From Deltaproteobacteria bacterium (lineage in GTDB: Bacteria; Myxococcota_A; UBA9160; SMWR01): a stretch of DNA of 8,792 bases. The notes under the pieces were generated by a model. That model had not been told where the DNA came from. It saw only the letters and a program-made list of their open reading frames with translations, and made no database searches. This document shows positions 1 through 6,173 of this stretch, piece after piece. The position numbers were made by a program, and so were the translations under genes. Positions within the stretch are counted from its first letter, which is position 1. Each line of letters begins with the position of its first letter. The stretch lies in the NCBI GenBank assembly GCA_019313605.1, contig JAFDAW010000182.1, positions 1 to 8,792 on the forward strand, in the 5' to 3' direction.

Positions 1-1041
1 AATCGGCGTGCCCTCGATCGGCGCGCCGGGTTTGAGCGACATGTAGCCGTAGGCCTCCTCGAGTGAGACGCGCTCTTCGTCGGGTGCGTCGGCGGGGGAG
101 GGCAGCCGCCCGTCGATGCCGATGTTCTGACCCGGGGTGATGCCCCAGCTCACCGACGGTGCGATCGCGTTGCCGTCGAGCTCGACCCGATCGTCGTAAG
201 TCGCGTCCGGCGGACTCGCGAGGGATTTCCACCAACCGACGGCGCGGTCGAATGACGCGCCTTGCGGTGCGAACTCGCGGCCGCGCAGATACTCGAAGGT
301 GGTTTCGTCGGGATTCGCGTAGCCGCAGCGCGCGCCGCCCTCGATCGACATGTTGCAGACCGTGAGGCGCTCTTCGATCGACATCGCGTCGATTGCGGGG
401 CCGCCGTATTCGTACGCGTAGCCGACGCCCCCGTTGACGCCGAGCTCGCGGATGATCGCGAGGATCACGTCCTTCGCGTAGACGCCCGCCCGGAGCTTGC
501 CGCTGACGTCGATCCGGCGCACCTGCGGTTTCGAGAGTGCGAGGCATTGGGTGGCGAGCACATCGCGCACCTGGCTGGTGCCGATCCCGAACGCCATCGC
601 GCCGAACGCGCCGTGTGTCGAGGTGTGGCTGTCGCCACAGGCGATCGTCATGCCGGGTTGGGAGAGTCCGAGTTCCGGCCCGATCACGTGAACGATCCCC
701 TGTTGGCCGCTCGCCGTGTCGAGCAGGCGGATGCCGTGCTCCGCGCAGTTCGTTTCGATCGCGCTCATCATCTTTTCAGCGAGGTCGTCGGCGAGGGGCC
801 GCTGCTGGGAGAGGGTCGGGATGATGTGGTCGACCGTCCCGAGCGTGCGCTCGGGAAATCGCACGGGCAGCTTCATCTCGCGCAACATCGCGAAGGCCTG
901 CGGGCTCGTGACCTCGTGGATCAGGTGGAGACCGATGAAGAGCTGGGTCTGGCCGCTGGGCAGCTCGCGCACCGCGTGGGCGTCCCAGACTTTGTCCAGC
1001 AGGTTGGCGCGGTTCGAAATTCCGTCGTTGGGGGTCGTCAT
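1..1041 (-). CDS. leuC: 3-isopropylmalate dehydratase large subunit (LeuC), 3' end cut by window edge
   Basis: LeuC with LeuD isomerises 2-isopropylmalate to 3-isopropylmalate in cytoplasmic leucine biosynthesis, using a [4Fe-4S] cluster. The minus frame is open for 347 codons, from an ATG at 1041 to base 1, with no stop. It follows LeuC from end to end: LLDKVWDAH near residue 14, HLIHEVTSPQAF at 39-50, QGIVHVIGPE at 114-123, the aconitase-family stretch CGDSHTSTHGAFGA at 135-148 followed by FGIGTSQV, the CNMSIEGGA region near 229-237, and PDETTFEYLRGR at 244-255. The usual length is about 465 residues. The missing part carries the downstream iron-sulfur cysteines, so they cannot be checked. 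The 1041 start puts the N-terminus where relatives begin. An in-frame ATG at 1080 would add 13 unlikely residues. No strong ribosome binding site is visible. LeuB- or LeuD-type neighbours, if any, lie outside the window. Confidence 0.96.
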   Translation of the reverse strand, partial: MTTPNDGISNRANLLDKVWDAHAVRELPSGQTQLFIGLHLIHEVTSPQAFAMLREMKLPVRFPERTLGTVDHIIPTLSQQRPLADDLAEKMMSAIETNCAEHGIRLLDTASGQQGIVHVIGPELGLSQPGMTIACGDSHTSTHGAFGAMAFGIGTSQVRDVLATQCLALSKPQVRRIDVSGKLRAGVYAKDVILAIIRELGVNGGVGYAYEYGGPAIDAMSIEERLTVCNMSIEGGARCGYANPDETTFEYLRGREFAPQGASFDRAVGWWKSLASPPDATYDDRVELDGNAIAPSVSWGITPGQNIGIDGRLPSPADAPDEERVSLEEAYGYMSLKPGAPIEGTPI

Positions 1042-1096
1042 GGCCCCTGTGGGATAGCACGGGCGCGAGCCGACCCCCATGTCGTATGCTGCGCGG

Positions 1097-1762
1097 ATGG
1101 AGCTCCTCTATACCGCGCATGTCCCGGCCGGCGATGGCCCGTTTTCGACGATCATCGCGCTCCACGGCTGGGGGGCGAGCGCCCACGACCTGCTCGGCCT
1201 CGCACCGATGTTCGACGGCGGCCGCTCCCTCGTGCTCTGCCCCCAGGGCCCGCTCGCGCTTCAGGCCGGACCCGGGCAGGTCGGCTACGGCTGGTTTCCG
1301 CTCACGGGTGGCGGCGACGCCAACCCCGAGGAGGTCAAAGCCGGGATCGACAAGCTCGACACCTTTCTCGACGAAGCCCTCGAAGCGCTTCCGATCGACC
1401 GCCGCAAGATCGCAATCCTCGGCTTCAGTCAGGGGGGCGTGATGGCCTACGCGCTCGCTCTCCGCAACCCCGCCAAGTACGCGGGCCTCGTCGCGCTCTC
1501 ATCGTGGCTGCCGGACGACATGGTGGCGGCCATTCCGAAAAATTCCGAGATCGAAAACCTCCAGACCCTCGTGATCCACGGCACCAAGGATCCGATGATC
1601 TCGATCGACCTCGCTCGCGAGTCGCGCGACGGCCTCGCCAAACTCGGTGTCCCCACCACCTACCGCGAGTATGAAATGGGCCACGAGATCAATCCCGAAG
1701 CCCTGCGCGAAATCAACGGTTGGCTCGATGGCAAAGTGCTCAACCCGGTCCTGGTCGCATGA
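1097..1762 (+). CDS. alpha/beta hydrolase, carboxylesterase/phospholipase family
   Basis: This is a complete, probably cytoplasmic esterase of the carboxylesterase/phospholipase (Abhydrolase_2) family, 221 residues long, close to the usual length of 200-230. Numbering from the ATG at 1097, the oxyanion-hole motif HGWG is at 23-26, the nucleophile elbow GFSQGG at 109-114 has Ser111, the acid is Asp165 in HGTKDPM, and the base is His196 in EMGHEI. All three triad residues are present and correctly spaced. There is no signal peptide. An in-frame ATG at 1079 would add six residues; I prefer 1097 because MELLYTAHVPAG matches the natural first strand. Neither start has a clear ribosome binding site. 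Relatives hydrolyse short acyl esters or lysophospholipids, or remove acyl groups from proteins. The sequence does not show which applies here. The gene is divergent from leuC with no room for two full promoters, and it has no obvious operon partner. Confidence 0.92.
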   Translation: MELLYTAHVPAGDGPFSTIIALHGWGASAHDLLGLAPMFDGGRSLVLCPQGPLALQAGPGQVGYGWFPLTGGGDANPEEVKAGIDKLDTFLDEALEALPIDRRKIAILGFSQGGVMAYALALRNPAKYAGLVALSSWLPDDMVAAIPKNSEIENLQTLVIHGTKDPMISIDLARESRDGLAKLGVPTTYREYEMGHEINPEALREINGWLDGKVLNPVLVA

Positions 1763-1824
1763 CGCACAACAGTTCACCGCGCTTCGCAGCCTCACGCCCG
1801 GAACTTCCACCCAGGTAGGCAGAG

Positions 1825-1852
1825 TTGGTCGGCCCGCCGTGATCGTTGTAAC
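1825..1852 (+). promoter_or_regulatory. candidate promoter for the tRNA-Pro gene
   Basis: TTGGTC at 1825-1830 and TGTAAC at 1847-1852 are separated by 16 bp. They sit where -35 and -10 boxes would be expected for a transcript starting a few bases ahead of the tRNA at 1869. Each box matches the sigma-70 consensus only partly (three and four of six), so this rests mainly on position. Confidence 0.25.
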
Positions 1853-1868
1853 GTCGCGCGCGATTCGT

Positions 1869-1943
1869 CGGGGTGTAGCTCAGTGGTAGAGCCTGGTCTT
1901 TGGGGGGCCAGCGTCGTGGGTTCGAATCCCACCACCCCGACCA
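1869..1943 (+). tRNA. tRNA-Pro (anticodon UGG)
   Basis: The full cloverleaf can be drawn by eye. The acceptor stem CGGGGTG (1869-1875) pairs perfectly with CACCCCG (1933-1939). The D stem is GCTC/GAGC. The anticodon stem is TGGTC (1894-1898) with GGCCA (1906-1910), and its 7-base loop TTTGGGG places TGG at 1901-1903 in the anticodon position with G at 37. The variable loop has 5 bases. The T arm is GTGGG-TTCGAAT-CCCAC. The discriminator is A1940 and CCA is encoded at 1941-1943. The UGG anticodon reads CCA and, by wobble, other proline codons. No T-rich terminator is visible just downstream. The 3' half recurs in degenerate form at 4651-4692. Confidence 0.97.
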
Positions 1944-2145
1944 CAAATTCTAGTTTGGTCTGCATGCATTAACGGCTCTAAGTGTGAGAGTTGGTCTACG
2001 CGGGTCTAGCGTGAGCGAACTTGTGTAACGGACCGTGGCGGCGGCTATCGGCGCAGGCGAACGAGGCAGATATTCGGGTGGTGCCAGAGCCGGGCTTACT
2101 GGAGGTCTTGGTTGCTGGGATTGCGTTGCCCGGGCTTATTGAGCG

Positions 2146-2964
2146 TCAGCGTCGAGGACTGCGCGCCTGACCGCTGGGGCCGGGAGCGAGGAATAGATTG
2201 AGCGTGGCGATCGAGACATCGAGATTGTTCACCTTGCCGTCACCGTTCAGGTCGTAGTTCGGATCATAGGTGCCGTTCTGGACCGCAAGCCCGATCCATT
2301 CCACGTCGCCGCACCGGGTGAGGGGATAGATATCGCCCCAGGAAGTCGTCACGATGCCATCCCCGTCCACGTCCGCGTCGCAAATGTTGCCGAAGCCATC
2401 GCCGTTGGTGTCCCGTTGTTGCGGATTGGGGATTGCGCTGCAATTGTCAACTGAATCTGTCACTCCATCGTCATCGCGATCGGAGTTCCTGCCCTTACTC
2501 GCTCGCGGGATCGTCATCAGCGGGTCGCCGATGTAGACGTTCGTCCAGCCGAGATAGGGGATGCTGCGATAGTAGGCCTCGACGGCGCGCACGCCCTGGG
2601 CGTAGGCGGGGAGCAGAATGTGGGGACGGGGGACTCCCGCGAGCATGGGCTCGAAGACATGACCCGTCGCGCCGGCGGCGCCGAGGCGAATTAGATCTGC
2701 GACCAGAGATTGCCCGTAGTGGGGCGGCCCGAAGGAGCGCGCGTCGCTGCTCACGAATCCGATGACAACAGAGCGGGGCGCGAAGGTGCCGGGGTAGAGC
2801 TGTCCGTCGATCTCACCGTAGAAAGGCTTGCCCGGGGCGTGACTGTCGTTGCTCCCCCAGGACGCGTAGCCCTGGATCGACTCCGCGTCGGATACGAACG
2901 TCTCGTGTTCATCGAATTGAATATCAAGACCGAGCGCGCGCAGGGCACCGGCCGTGGGATTCAA
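2146..2964 (-). CDS. 3' half of a split TIGR03790-family protein, with thrombospondin type 3 and dockerin-like repeats
   Basis: This is the C-terminal part of an exported protein whose N-terminal part lies in another frame at 3011-3634. The frame is open back to 3063, so the TTG at 2964 is only the first possible start and may never be used. The first 155 residues carry TIGR03790 hallmarks: the YASWGSND region at 33-40, the GHVFEPMLAG block at 101-110, and a closing YRSIPYLGWTNVYIGDPLM segment at 132-150. The family's function is unknown. Then comes a thrombospondin type 3-like calcium-binding stretch (DRDDDGVTDSVDNC at 162-175, then DTNGDGFGNICDADVDGDG at 185-203), a second acidic loop (DLNGDGKVNNLD at 238-249) spaced like a dockerin pair, and a short tail containing PGPSG. 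It has no PEP-CTERM. The protein would be expected at the cell surface. Whether it is made at all depends on the frame break. Confidence 0.7.
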   Translation of the reverse strand: MNPTAGALRALGLDIQFDEHETFVSDAESIQGYASWGSNDSHAPGKPFYGEIDGQLYPGTFAPRSVVIGFVSSDARSFGPPHYGQSLVADLIRLGAAGATGHVFEPMLAGVPRPHILLPAYAQGVRAVEAYYRSIPYLGWTNVYIGDPLMTIPRASKGRNSDRDDDGVTDSVDNCSAIPNPQQRDTNGDGFGNICDADVDGDGIVTTSWGDIYPLTRCGDVEWIGLAVQNGTYDPNYDLNGDGKVNNLDVSIATLNLFLAPGPSGQARSPRR

Positions 2965-3010
2965 CAGGCCGATGTTGCCCGCATGTTTCCCGTCGTCTTG
3001 GGAGAGGTTG

Positions 3011-3634
3011 CTATCGATCAGCCACTTCTCGGGTTTCGATCCTGACTTCGTCCGGGTAGCCCGTCAATCGAGCCACCATGTAGCGAATTGGAGATTCGGG
3101 ATGAGTTCGGCGAAACTCGCGAAATGATTGGCTGGAGTCGAAGAAGGGATTGACGGACTTCGAAACACCCGCCGAACCGATGAGATCGGAAAAGAGCAGG
3201 CTGAGTTCCGCGTCGAGGGAGGACCGAATGGAATCGCGCAGCAAGGTCTTCATCGGGCCGCTGGTTCCCTCGACGCGCAGGGGAACGCCCTTGGTCGTGA
3301 CGATGATCTCGATTGTATCCGCCAAGTCTTGCTCGATCAGGATGGTCTCGAGGGGCTTGCGCACCTTCTCATCGAAATCCTCGCGCAACATGGTCTCGTG
3401 GCTGTCGTCGGCGAGGGAGGGATCGAGTATCGGGATCGTGAGGGCGACGACGTTCTCGGCCGGGATCCCGCGTGTTGCGGCGTAGCGCTCGCCGATTGCG
3501 ACGGAGATCGGGCTCGCGTCGTTCACCACCACGACGATTTCGGGATGTCGTTCGGCCGAACAGGCGGTGAAAAGGATCAGAGAGGCCAAGCCGATCACAG
3601 CCGAGTCGAAGTTGGATTTCGCCCGCCTCAGCAT
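3011..3634 (-). CDS. 5' half of a split TIGR03790-family lipoprotein
   Basis: From the ATG at 3634 this gives 207 residues. It begins with a lipoprotein-type signal: basic MLRRAK, a hydrophobic run at 12-24, and Cys25 in LFTACS. The mature part matches the N-terminal region of TIGR03790 proteins: EIVVVVNDASPISVAIGERY at 32-51, RGIPAENVVAL at 55-65, IIVTTKGVPLRVEG at 110-123, and YMVARLTGY at 185-193. At that point the family continues into a segment found here only in the other frame, and this frame stops at 3011. An in-frame extension to 3727 is possible, but it adds a basic, non-signal-like stretch. The ribosome binding site is weak. Function is unknown. It could be a pseudogene fragment, a sequencing indel in one gene, or a stable truncated lipoprotein. 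I favour a broken gene. Confidence 0.68.
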   Translation of the reverse strand: MLRRAKSNFDSAVIGLASLILFTACSAERHPEIVVVVNDASPISVAIGERYAATRGIPAENVVALTIPILDPSLADDSHETMLREDFDEKVRKPLETILIEQDLADTIEIIVTTKGVPLRVEGTSGPMKTLLRDSIRSSLDAELSLLFSDLIGSAGVSKSVNPFFDSSQSFREFRRTHPESPIRYMVARLTGYPDEVRIETREVADR

Positions 3635-3739
3635 GAAGGTAGCGGGGATGCTCCGCCGATCTTTCGAATTGCTCCGATGGCTTCCCCGTTCACGATTGCC
3701 TCGAATACCGCCTAACAGTCTGGGCACTCAGCTGCACCA

Positions 3740-3838
3740 AACGGGCTAACCGTTAGCTCTGGGGCAGGAGCGAACTCCAACGGAACGCGATCACGCAATT
3801 CCCTCGCTCCTGTCCACTCCCGAGCTGGACGCCCCAGA
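3740..3838. repeat. cluster of overlapping inverted repeats between two minus-strand genes
   Basis: Three dyads are packed into 99 bp. GCTAAC-C-GTTAGC at 3745-3757 is a perfect 6-bp dyad around one base. TCTGGGG at 3758-3764 matches CCCCAGA at 3832-3838. CAGGAGCGA at 3765-3773 matches TCGCTCCTG at 3804-3812, and can extend to 12 bp (3762-3773 with 3804-3815) using one G-U pair. The GGGG at 3761-3764 can therefore pair with either of two partners. The cluster begins 18 bp beyond the stop of the DUF4136 gene and lies about 100 bp upstream of the split lipoprotein gene. It has no U-rich tail for a classic terminator. Confidence 0.55.
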
Positions 3839-3855
3839 ACGCCTGAGCTGGCGAG

Positions 3856-4353
3856 TTACTTGGGTTGGTTCGGCGGGAAGTTCTTCAGCATCTTGTTCAT
3901 CTGCTCCCGCAGTCGCTTGCGTCGCTGGGCCTCGGGGGTCGCGATGTCGGCATCGGTCTTGATGAACCCCACCCAGGCGGATCGATCCGTCTTTGTATCG
4001 ACCAGGGTCAGGGAAAGTGAGGCGTAGGACTTTACGGAGCCCGGCTTGAGTTTCTGGCCGATACCGACCTGGTAGTGGACCCGGAAGTCGACCTTCTCGC
4101 CCGCCGGGGCGAGCGTGTAGCCACGTTTCGCCAGGCCTTTGGTGATTGCCTCCCGCACGATGCTCTGGATGTTCAAGGTTTCCATCGAAGGATGGTCGGG
4201 AATTATGTTCAACTCGTCGTTCCACGTCCATTGCGCGGTCGCGGGGAAGACCACAAAGGGGTCGTAGGTCGCCCCGATCTTCTTCGCACAGCCGCTGGCG
4301 CCGAGAAGGGCAATGACAGTGAGGACGAGGGCACTTCGCTCGAGCAGGCGCAT
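3856..4353 (-). CDS. DUF4136-type lipoprotein
   Basis: This is a complete gene for 165 residues. A lipoprotein signal (MRLLERSALV, a hydrophobic run, then GASGC with Cys22) indicates an envelope-anchored protein. The rest follows the DUF4136 layout: YDPFVVFPATAQW at 30-42, a helix around 62-78 ending GLAKRGYTLAP, VDFRVHYQV at 88-96, SLTLVDTKTDRSAWVGF at 114-130, a basic helix, and the typical MLKNFPP ending at 155-161. The biochemical role of DUF4136 proteins is unknown. The ATG at 4353 is chosen because GGAG (complement of 4361-4364) lies 7 bases ahead of it and the signal peptide starts there. A GTG at 4395 would put a polar stretch ahead of the signal. The gene runs in the same direction as the split lipoprotein gene downstream, but the 221-bp gap with inverted repeats argues against tight coupling. 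Confidence 0.88.
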   Translation of the reverse strand: MRLLERSALVLTVIALLGASGCAKKIGATYDPFVVFPATAQWTWNDELNIIPDHPSMETLNIQSIVREAITKGLAKRGYTLAPAGEKVDFRVHYQVGIGQKLKPGSVKSYASLSLTLVDTKTDRSAWVGFIKTDADIATPEAQRRKRLREQMNKMLKNFPPNQPK

Positions 4354-4650
4354 GTATGAACTCCATGTTGAGGCGGTTTGGCTTGTTGATTCCACCGCCG
4401 ATTTCCCATTCCGGTAGATCGACCCTGGGAAGCTACGGCGAAATGCCTCATCGGTGCCACATTTTCGCGGTCAGCGAAGTTCAGGATGCCCTCGACGCTC
4501 TGGGTCTCACGTCGCTGGGGCGACTTTCACGACCGAGATCATTCGCTCGGCCTTCTAAAAAGATCTGGCATCCGGCAGACGCGATGGCCCCCACACCTCC
4601 CGTGCACCAGTTCCGAGACTCGTAAGTTATTGATTTTATTGGGTTGATGC

Positions 4651-4692
4651 TCCAACGTCGTAGATTCGAATCTCTCTCTCCCCCCCGACCCA
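4651..4692 (+). pseudogene. degenerate tRNA 3'-end fragment, similar to the tRNA-Pro
   Basis: Aligned without gaps to the tRNA-Pro from 1907, the first 22 bases agree at 18 positions, including the uninterrupted CGTCGT and TTCGAATC of the T arm. Further on both share CCCCGACC, then A-rich flanks of the form CAAATTCT versus AAAATTTCT. The T stem no longer pairs properly, and no 5' half (acceptor strand or D arm) is found upstream, so this cannot fold as a tRNA. TTGG...CCAA at 4639-4654 may be a remnant of an anticodon arm. It is either the far att-like border of an old tRNA-targeted insertion or a relic of a second tRNA gene. Confidence 0.6.
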
Positions 4693-4992
4693 AAATTTCT
4701 TGGTTTAGACGGGTAGGACACCACCCGCGGCGTGGTTTCAAATCGTGCCAAGGCTGAAGTCGATCGACACTATATAGAGTCACTCTTGAATTAGGATTCG
4801 AGCGCGGGCGACGTAGCAATCTGAGCACCGTTGTCGCCTCAATCCACCCCGCCATGCGGTCGGTGACGCAAAGCACCCGAAGGTCCTCTTGTTGGGTCGT
4901 CTCCGGTCACAGGGCACAAAGCGTTTACCCTAGTCTTCTCCGAGGCGAGTTCCAGCGCCAAACAACGTTTCCAAAAGAACAAGCCGGTACGA

Positions 4993-5033
4993 TCACCGTC
5001 GGGCGACTGCACGCGCTGCTCCGCCGACGGTGA
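4993..5033. repeat. perfect inverted repeat, 10-bp arms, 21-base loop
   Basis: TCACCGTCGG at 4993-5002 is exactly complementary to CCGACGGTGA at 5024-5033. It lies 246 bp upstream of the PEP-CTERM start codon and 10 bp before a second perfect stem-loop. No U tract follows on either strand, so a simple intrinsic terminator is unlikely. A structured leader or a protein-binding site is possible. Confidence 0.6.
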
Positions 5034-5043
5034 GTGCTGCCTT

Positions 5044-5069
5044 CTGACCGAAAACGCAATTTCGGTCAG
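5044..5069. repeat. perfect inverted repeat, 10-bp arms, 6-base loop
   Basis: CTGACCGAAA at 5044-5053 is exactly complementary to TTTCGGTCAG at 5060-5069, with ACGCAA between them. As RNA it would be a compact hairpin; as DNA it has the size and symmetry of a dimeric repressor operator. It lies 210 bp upstream of the PEP-CTERM start. On the plus strand it is followed by GGAAAC, not a T run. Confidence 0.65.
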
Positions 5070-5267
5070 GGAAACAACGATCGGCCACCTGTAGCCCGCG
5101 GGGAAGGGGTATTGAGGCACACTCGAGGTGTTTCTCGGCGAGGGGAACCGCTCCGTTTCCGGTGATTCCCTCGCGCTCGCTGTATAGTCTGGCGTTGCAT
5201 CCAGAGGGGTATTTGTTGTCGTGCGGTCGCTGCTCGATGCCGCGGCGCCGCGCACGAAGGCGCGACG

Positions 5268-5274
5268 AAAGGAG
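5268..5274 (+). promoter_or_regulatory. ribosome binding site AAAGGAG that fixes the PEP-CTERM gene start
   Basis: AAAGGAG ends 4 bases before the ATG at 5279. It is the strongest Shine-Dalgarno match ahead of any gene in the window. It selects this ATG over upstream in-frame starts such as 5162, which would place an Arg-rich stretch ahead of the signal peptide. Confidence 0.8.
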
Positions 5275-5278
5275 TCTA

Positions 5279-6088
5279 ATGCATACGGAAGCTCTTCTCT
5301 CGACGAACTTGTTAGGGCGAGCATGCGTGCTGGGCATTGTCTTATTTGCGGCGATCATCGCCACCGATGCCGAGGCACTCCCCGAGCCGAAGGTATCGAT
5401 CACGTATAGTTTGGAGGCCGTCGACGGCGGGGCTTACCGGCAAGAGATTTCGGGTACGCTCTTAGGAGCCGGAGACGCCAAGTATGTCTTCAATACGATG
5501 GGCTCCGGGGACCCGGCTGTGACCATCTTCGTGGACAATCCCCTCGAAGTTACCCTCGAGTACACCGCAGATGCGCCGGGCGGCAATATCGTCGATGGGC
5601 CCGTAGAAATCACGGATACACACTTCGAGCGGGAGTGGGAGATTAATTCGGGCGTGACCGTTGTGACTACGGTCCTCAGTACCGTGCTGTCGCGGACGGG
5701 AACCGGCACCCTTTCCGGCTCGACAATTACCTGGGATAACGTGGTGGGTGTGAACACCTACCAGGAAACGGTCGTCGGCGAGGGAAACTGCGTGGGCGAT
5801 CTGTGCGGCTTTGTGGGTACGTGGCCGAGAGACCTGGACGGAATCAACGAAGTCATTCTGCCGACCTTCAGCGTGCTCACGATCGACACCTTCGGAGACG
5901 CCTTCGTGAGCGATAACGGAACCCCGGACGACAACGCGGACGATATCGATCGACCCGACCCGGATGCTACGGTGAAAGACACCTGGGAAGGCGTTCCCGA
6001 GCCCAGTCGCGAGATCCTCCTGTTTGCGGGGATCCTCGGGCTTGCGGGGCTCAGTCGCCTGCGCGAGCGCGGCTGCCCTATCGTCTGA
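5279..6088 (+). CDS. PEP-CTERM sorting-domain exported protein
   Basis: The 269-residue protein has an N-terminal signal peptide: a hydrophobic core at about 16-28, with likely cleavage after AEA at 31-33. Its C-terminus is a standard PEP-CTERM signal: VPEP at 239-242, a hydrophobic segment ILLFAGILGLAGLS at about 246-259, then Arg260, Arg262 and Arg264. In known systems an exosortase in the inner membrane recognises this signal and processes the protein for surface or extracellular-matrix display. No exosortase is in this window. The central 200 residues look beta-rich, with many Thr, Val and Gly, one close Cys pair (171 and 176), and an acidic Asp-rich stretch at about 216-230 before the anchor. 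I recognise no family for the central part. The TonB-dependent receptor starts 85 bp downstream on the same strand with no clear terminator between, so co-transcription is plausible. Function is unknown. Confidence 0.88.
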   Translation: MHTEALLSTNLLGRACVLGIVLFAAIIATDAEALPEPKVSITYSLEAVDGGAYRQEISGTLLGAGDAKYVFNTMGSGDPAVTIFVDNPLEVTLEYTADAPGGNIVDGPVEITDTHFEREWEINSGVTVVTTVLSTVLSRTGTGTLSGSTITWDNVVGVNTYQETVVGEGNCVGDLCGFVGTWPRDLDGINEVILPTFSVLTIDTFGDAFVSDNGTPDDNADDIDRPDPDATVKDTWEGVPEPSREILLFAGILGLAGLSRLRERGCPIV

Positions 6089-6173
6089 TCGCTTCGAAGT
6101 TCGGCGTCCCGCGCGCGGTCGACCTGGGACACCTGGAACGACGGCTTTGCGTGGTGGGTGAGGGTGAGTCTTG

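Larger units (their letters stand above)
4354..5278. other. 925-bp intergenic region without a convincing gene
   Basis: Both strands contain open frames here, but none has a plausible start, domain or composition. Those on the minus strand around 4480-5400 are rich in Arg and Ser and overlap the start of the PEP-CTERM gene antisense. The stretch 4620-4800 is visibly richer in A and T than its surroundings. The region holds the tRNA-like fragment at 4651-4692, a hairpin followed by GACGCAAAGC at 4845-4874, two perfect stem-loops at 4993-5069, and TATAGT at 5183-5188, a possible -10 element without a good -35. It must also contain the outward promoters for the DUF4136 gene and the PEP-CTERM gene. 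It looks like decayed or acquired DNA plus a long leader. Confidence 0.6.

Noticed and set aside
262..1674. Plus-strand open frame of 470 residues across leuC and the hydrolase
   Set aside because: It is antisense to leuC in its first half and out of frame with the hydrolase in its second. Its Arg/Ala-rich composition is typical of shadow frames in GC-rich DNA.
1740..1946. Minus-strand 68-residue open frame beginning near the tRNA 3' end
   Set aside because: It is the antisense of the tRNA-Pro. Its product is the familiar false protein (WWDSNPRRW...LSYTP) that arises from reading tRNA genes backwards.
2090..2141. Direct repeat CCGGGCTTA at 2090-2098 and 2130-2138
   Set aside because: Nine bases twice, 40 bp apart, is too short to carry meaning in GC-rich DNA, and no target-site duplication or element lies between them.
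4372..4399. GGCGGT and ACCGCC arms in the leader of the DUF4136 gene
   Set aside because: Six-base GC-rich arms 16 bp apart are expected by chance; nothing else supports an operator here.
4356..4625. Plus-strand open frame of 89 residues in the intergenic region
   Set aside because: Its start overlaps the signal region of the DUF4136 gene antisense, there is no ribosome binding site, and the product resembles nothing known.
4481..4876. Minus-strand open frame of 131 residues with GGERDSNLRRWSIN
   Set aside because: The recognisable part is again antisense of tRNA sequence, here the decayed fragment at 4651-4692. The rest has no domain, signal or good start.
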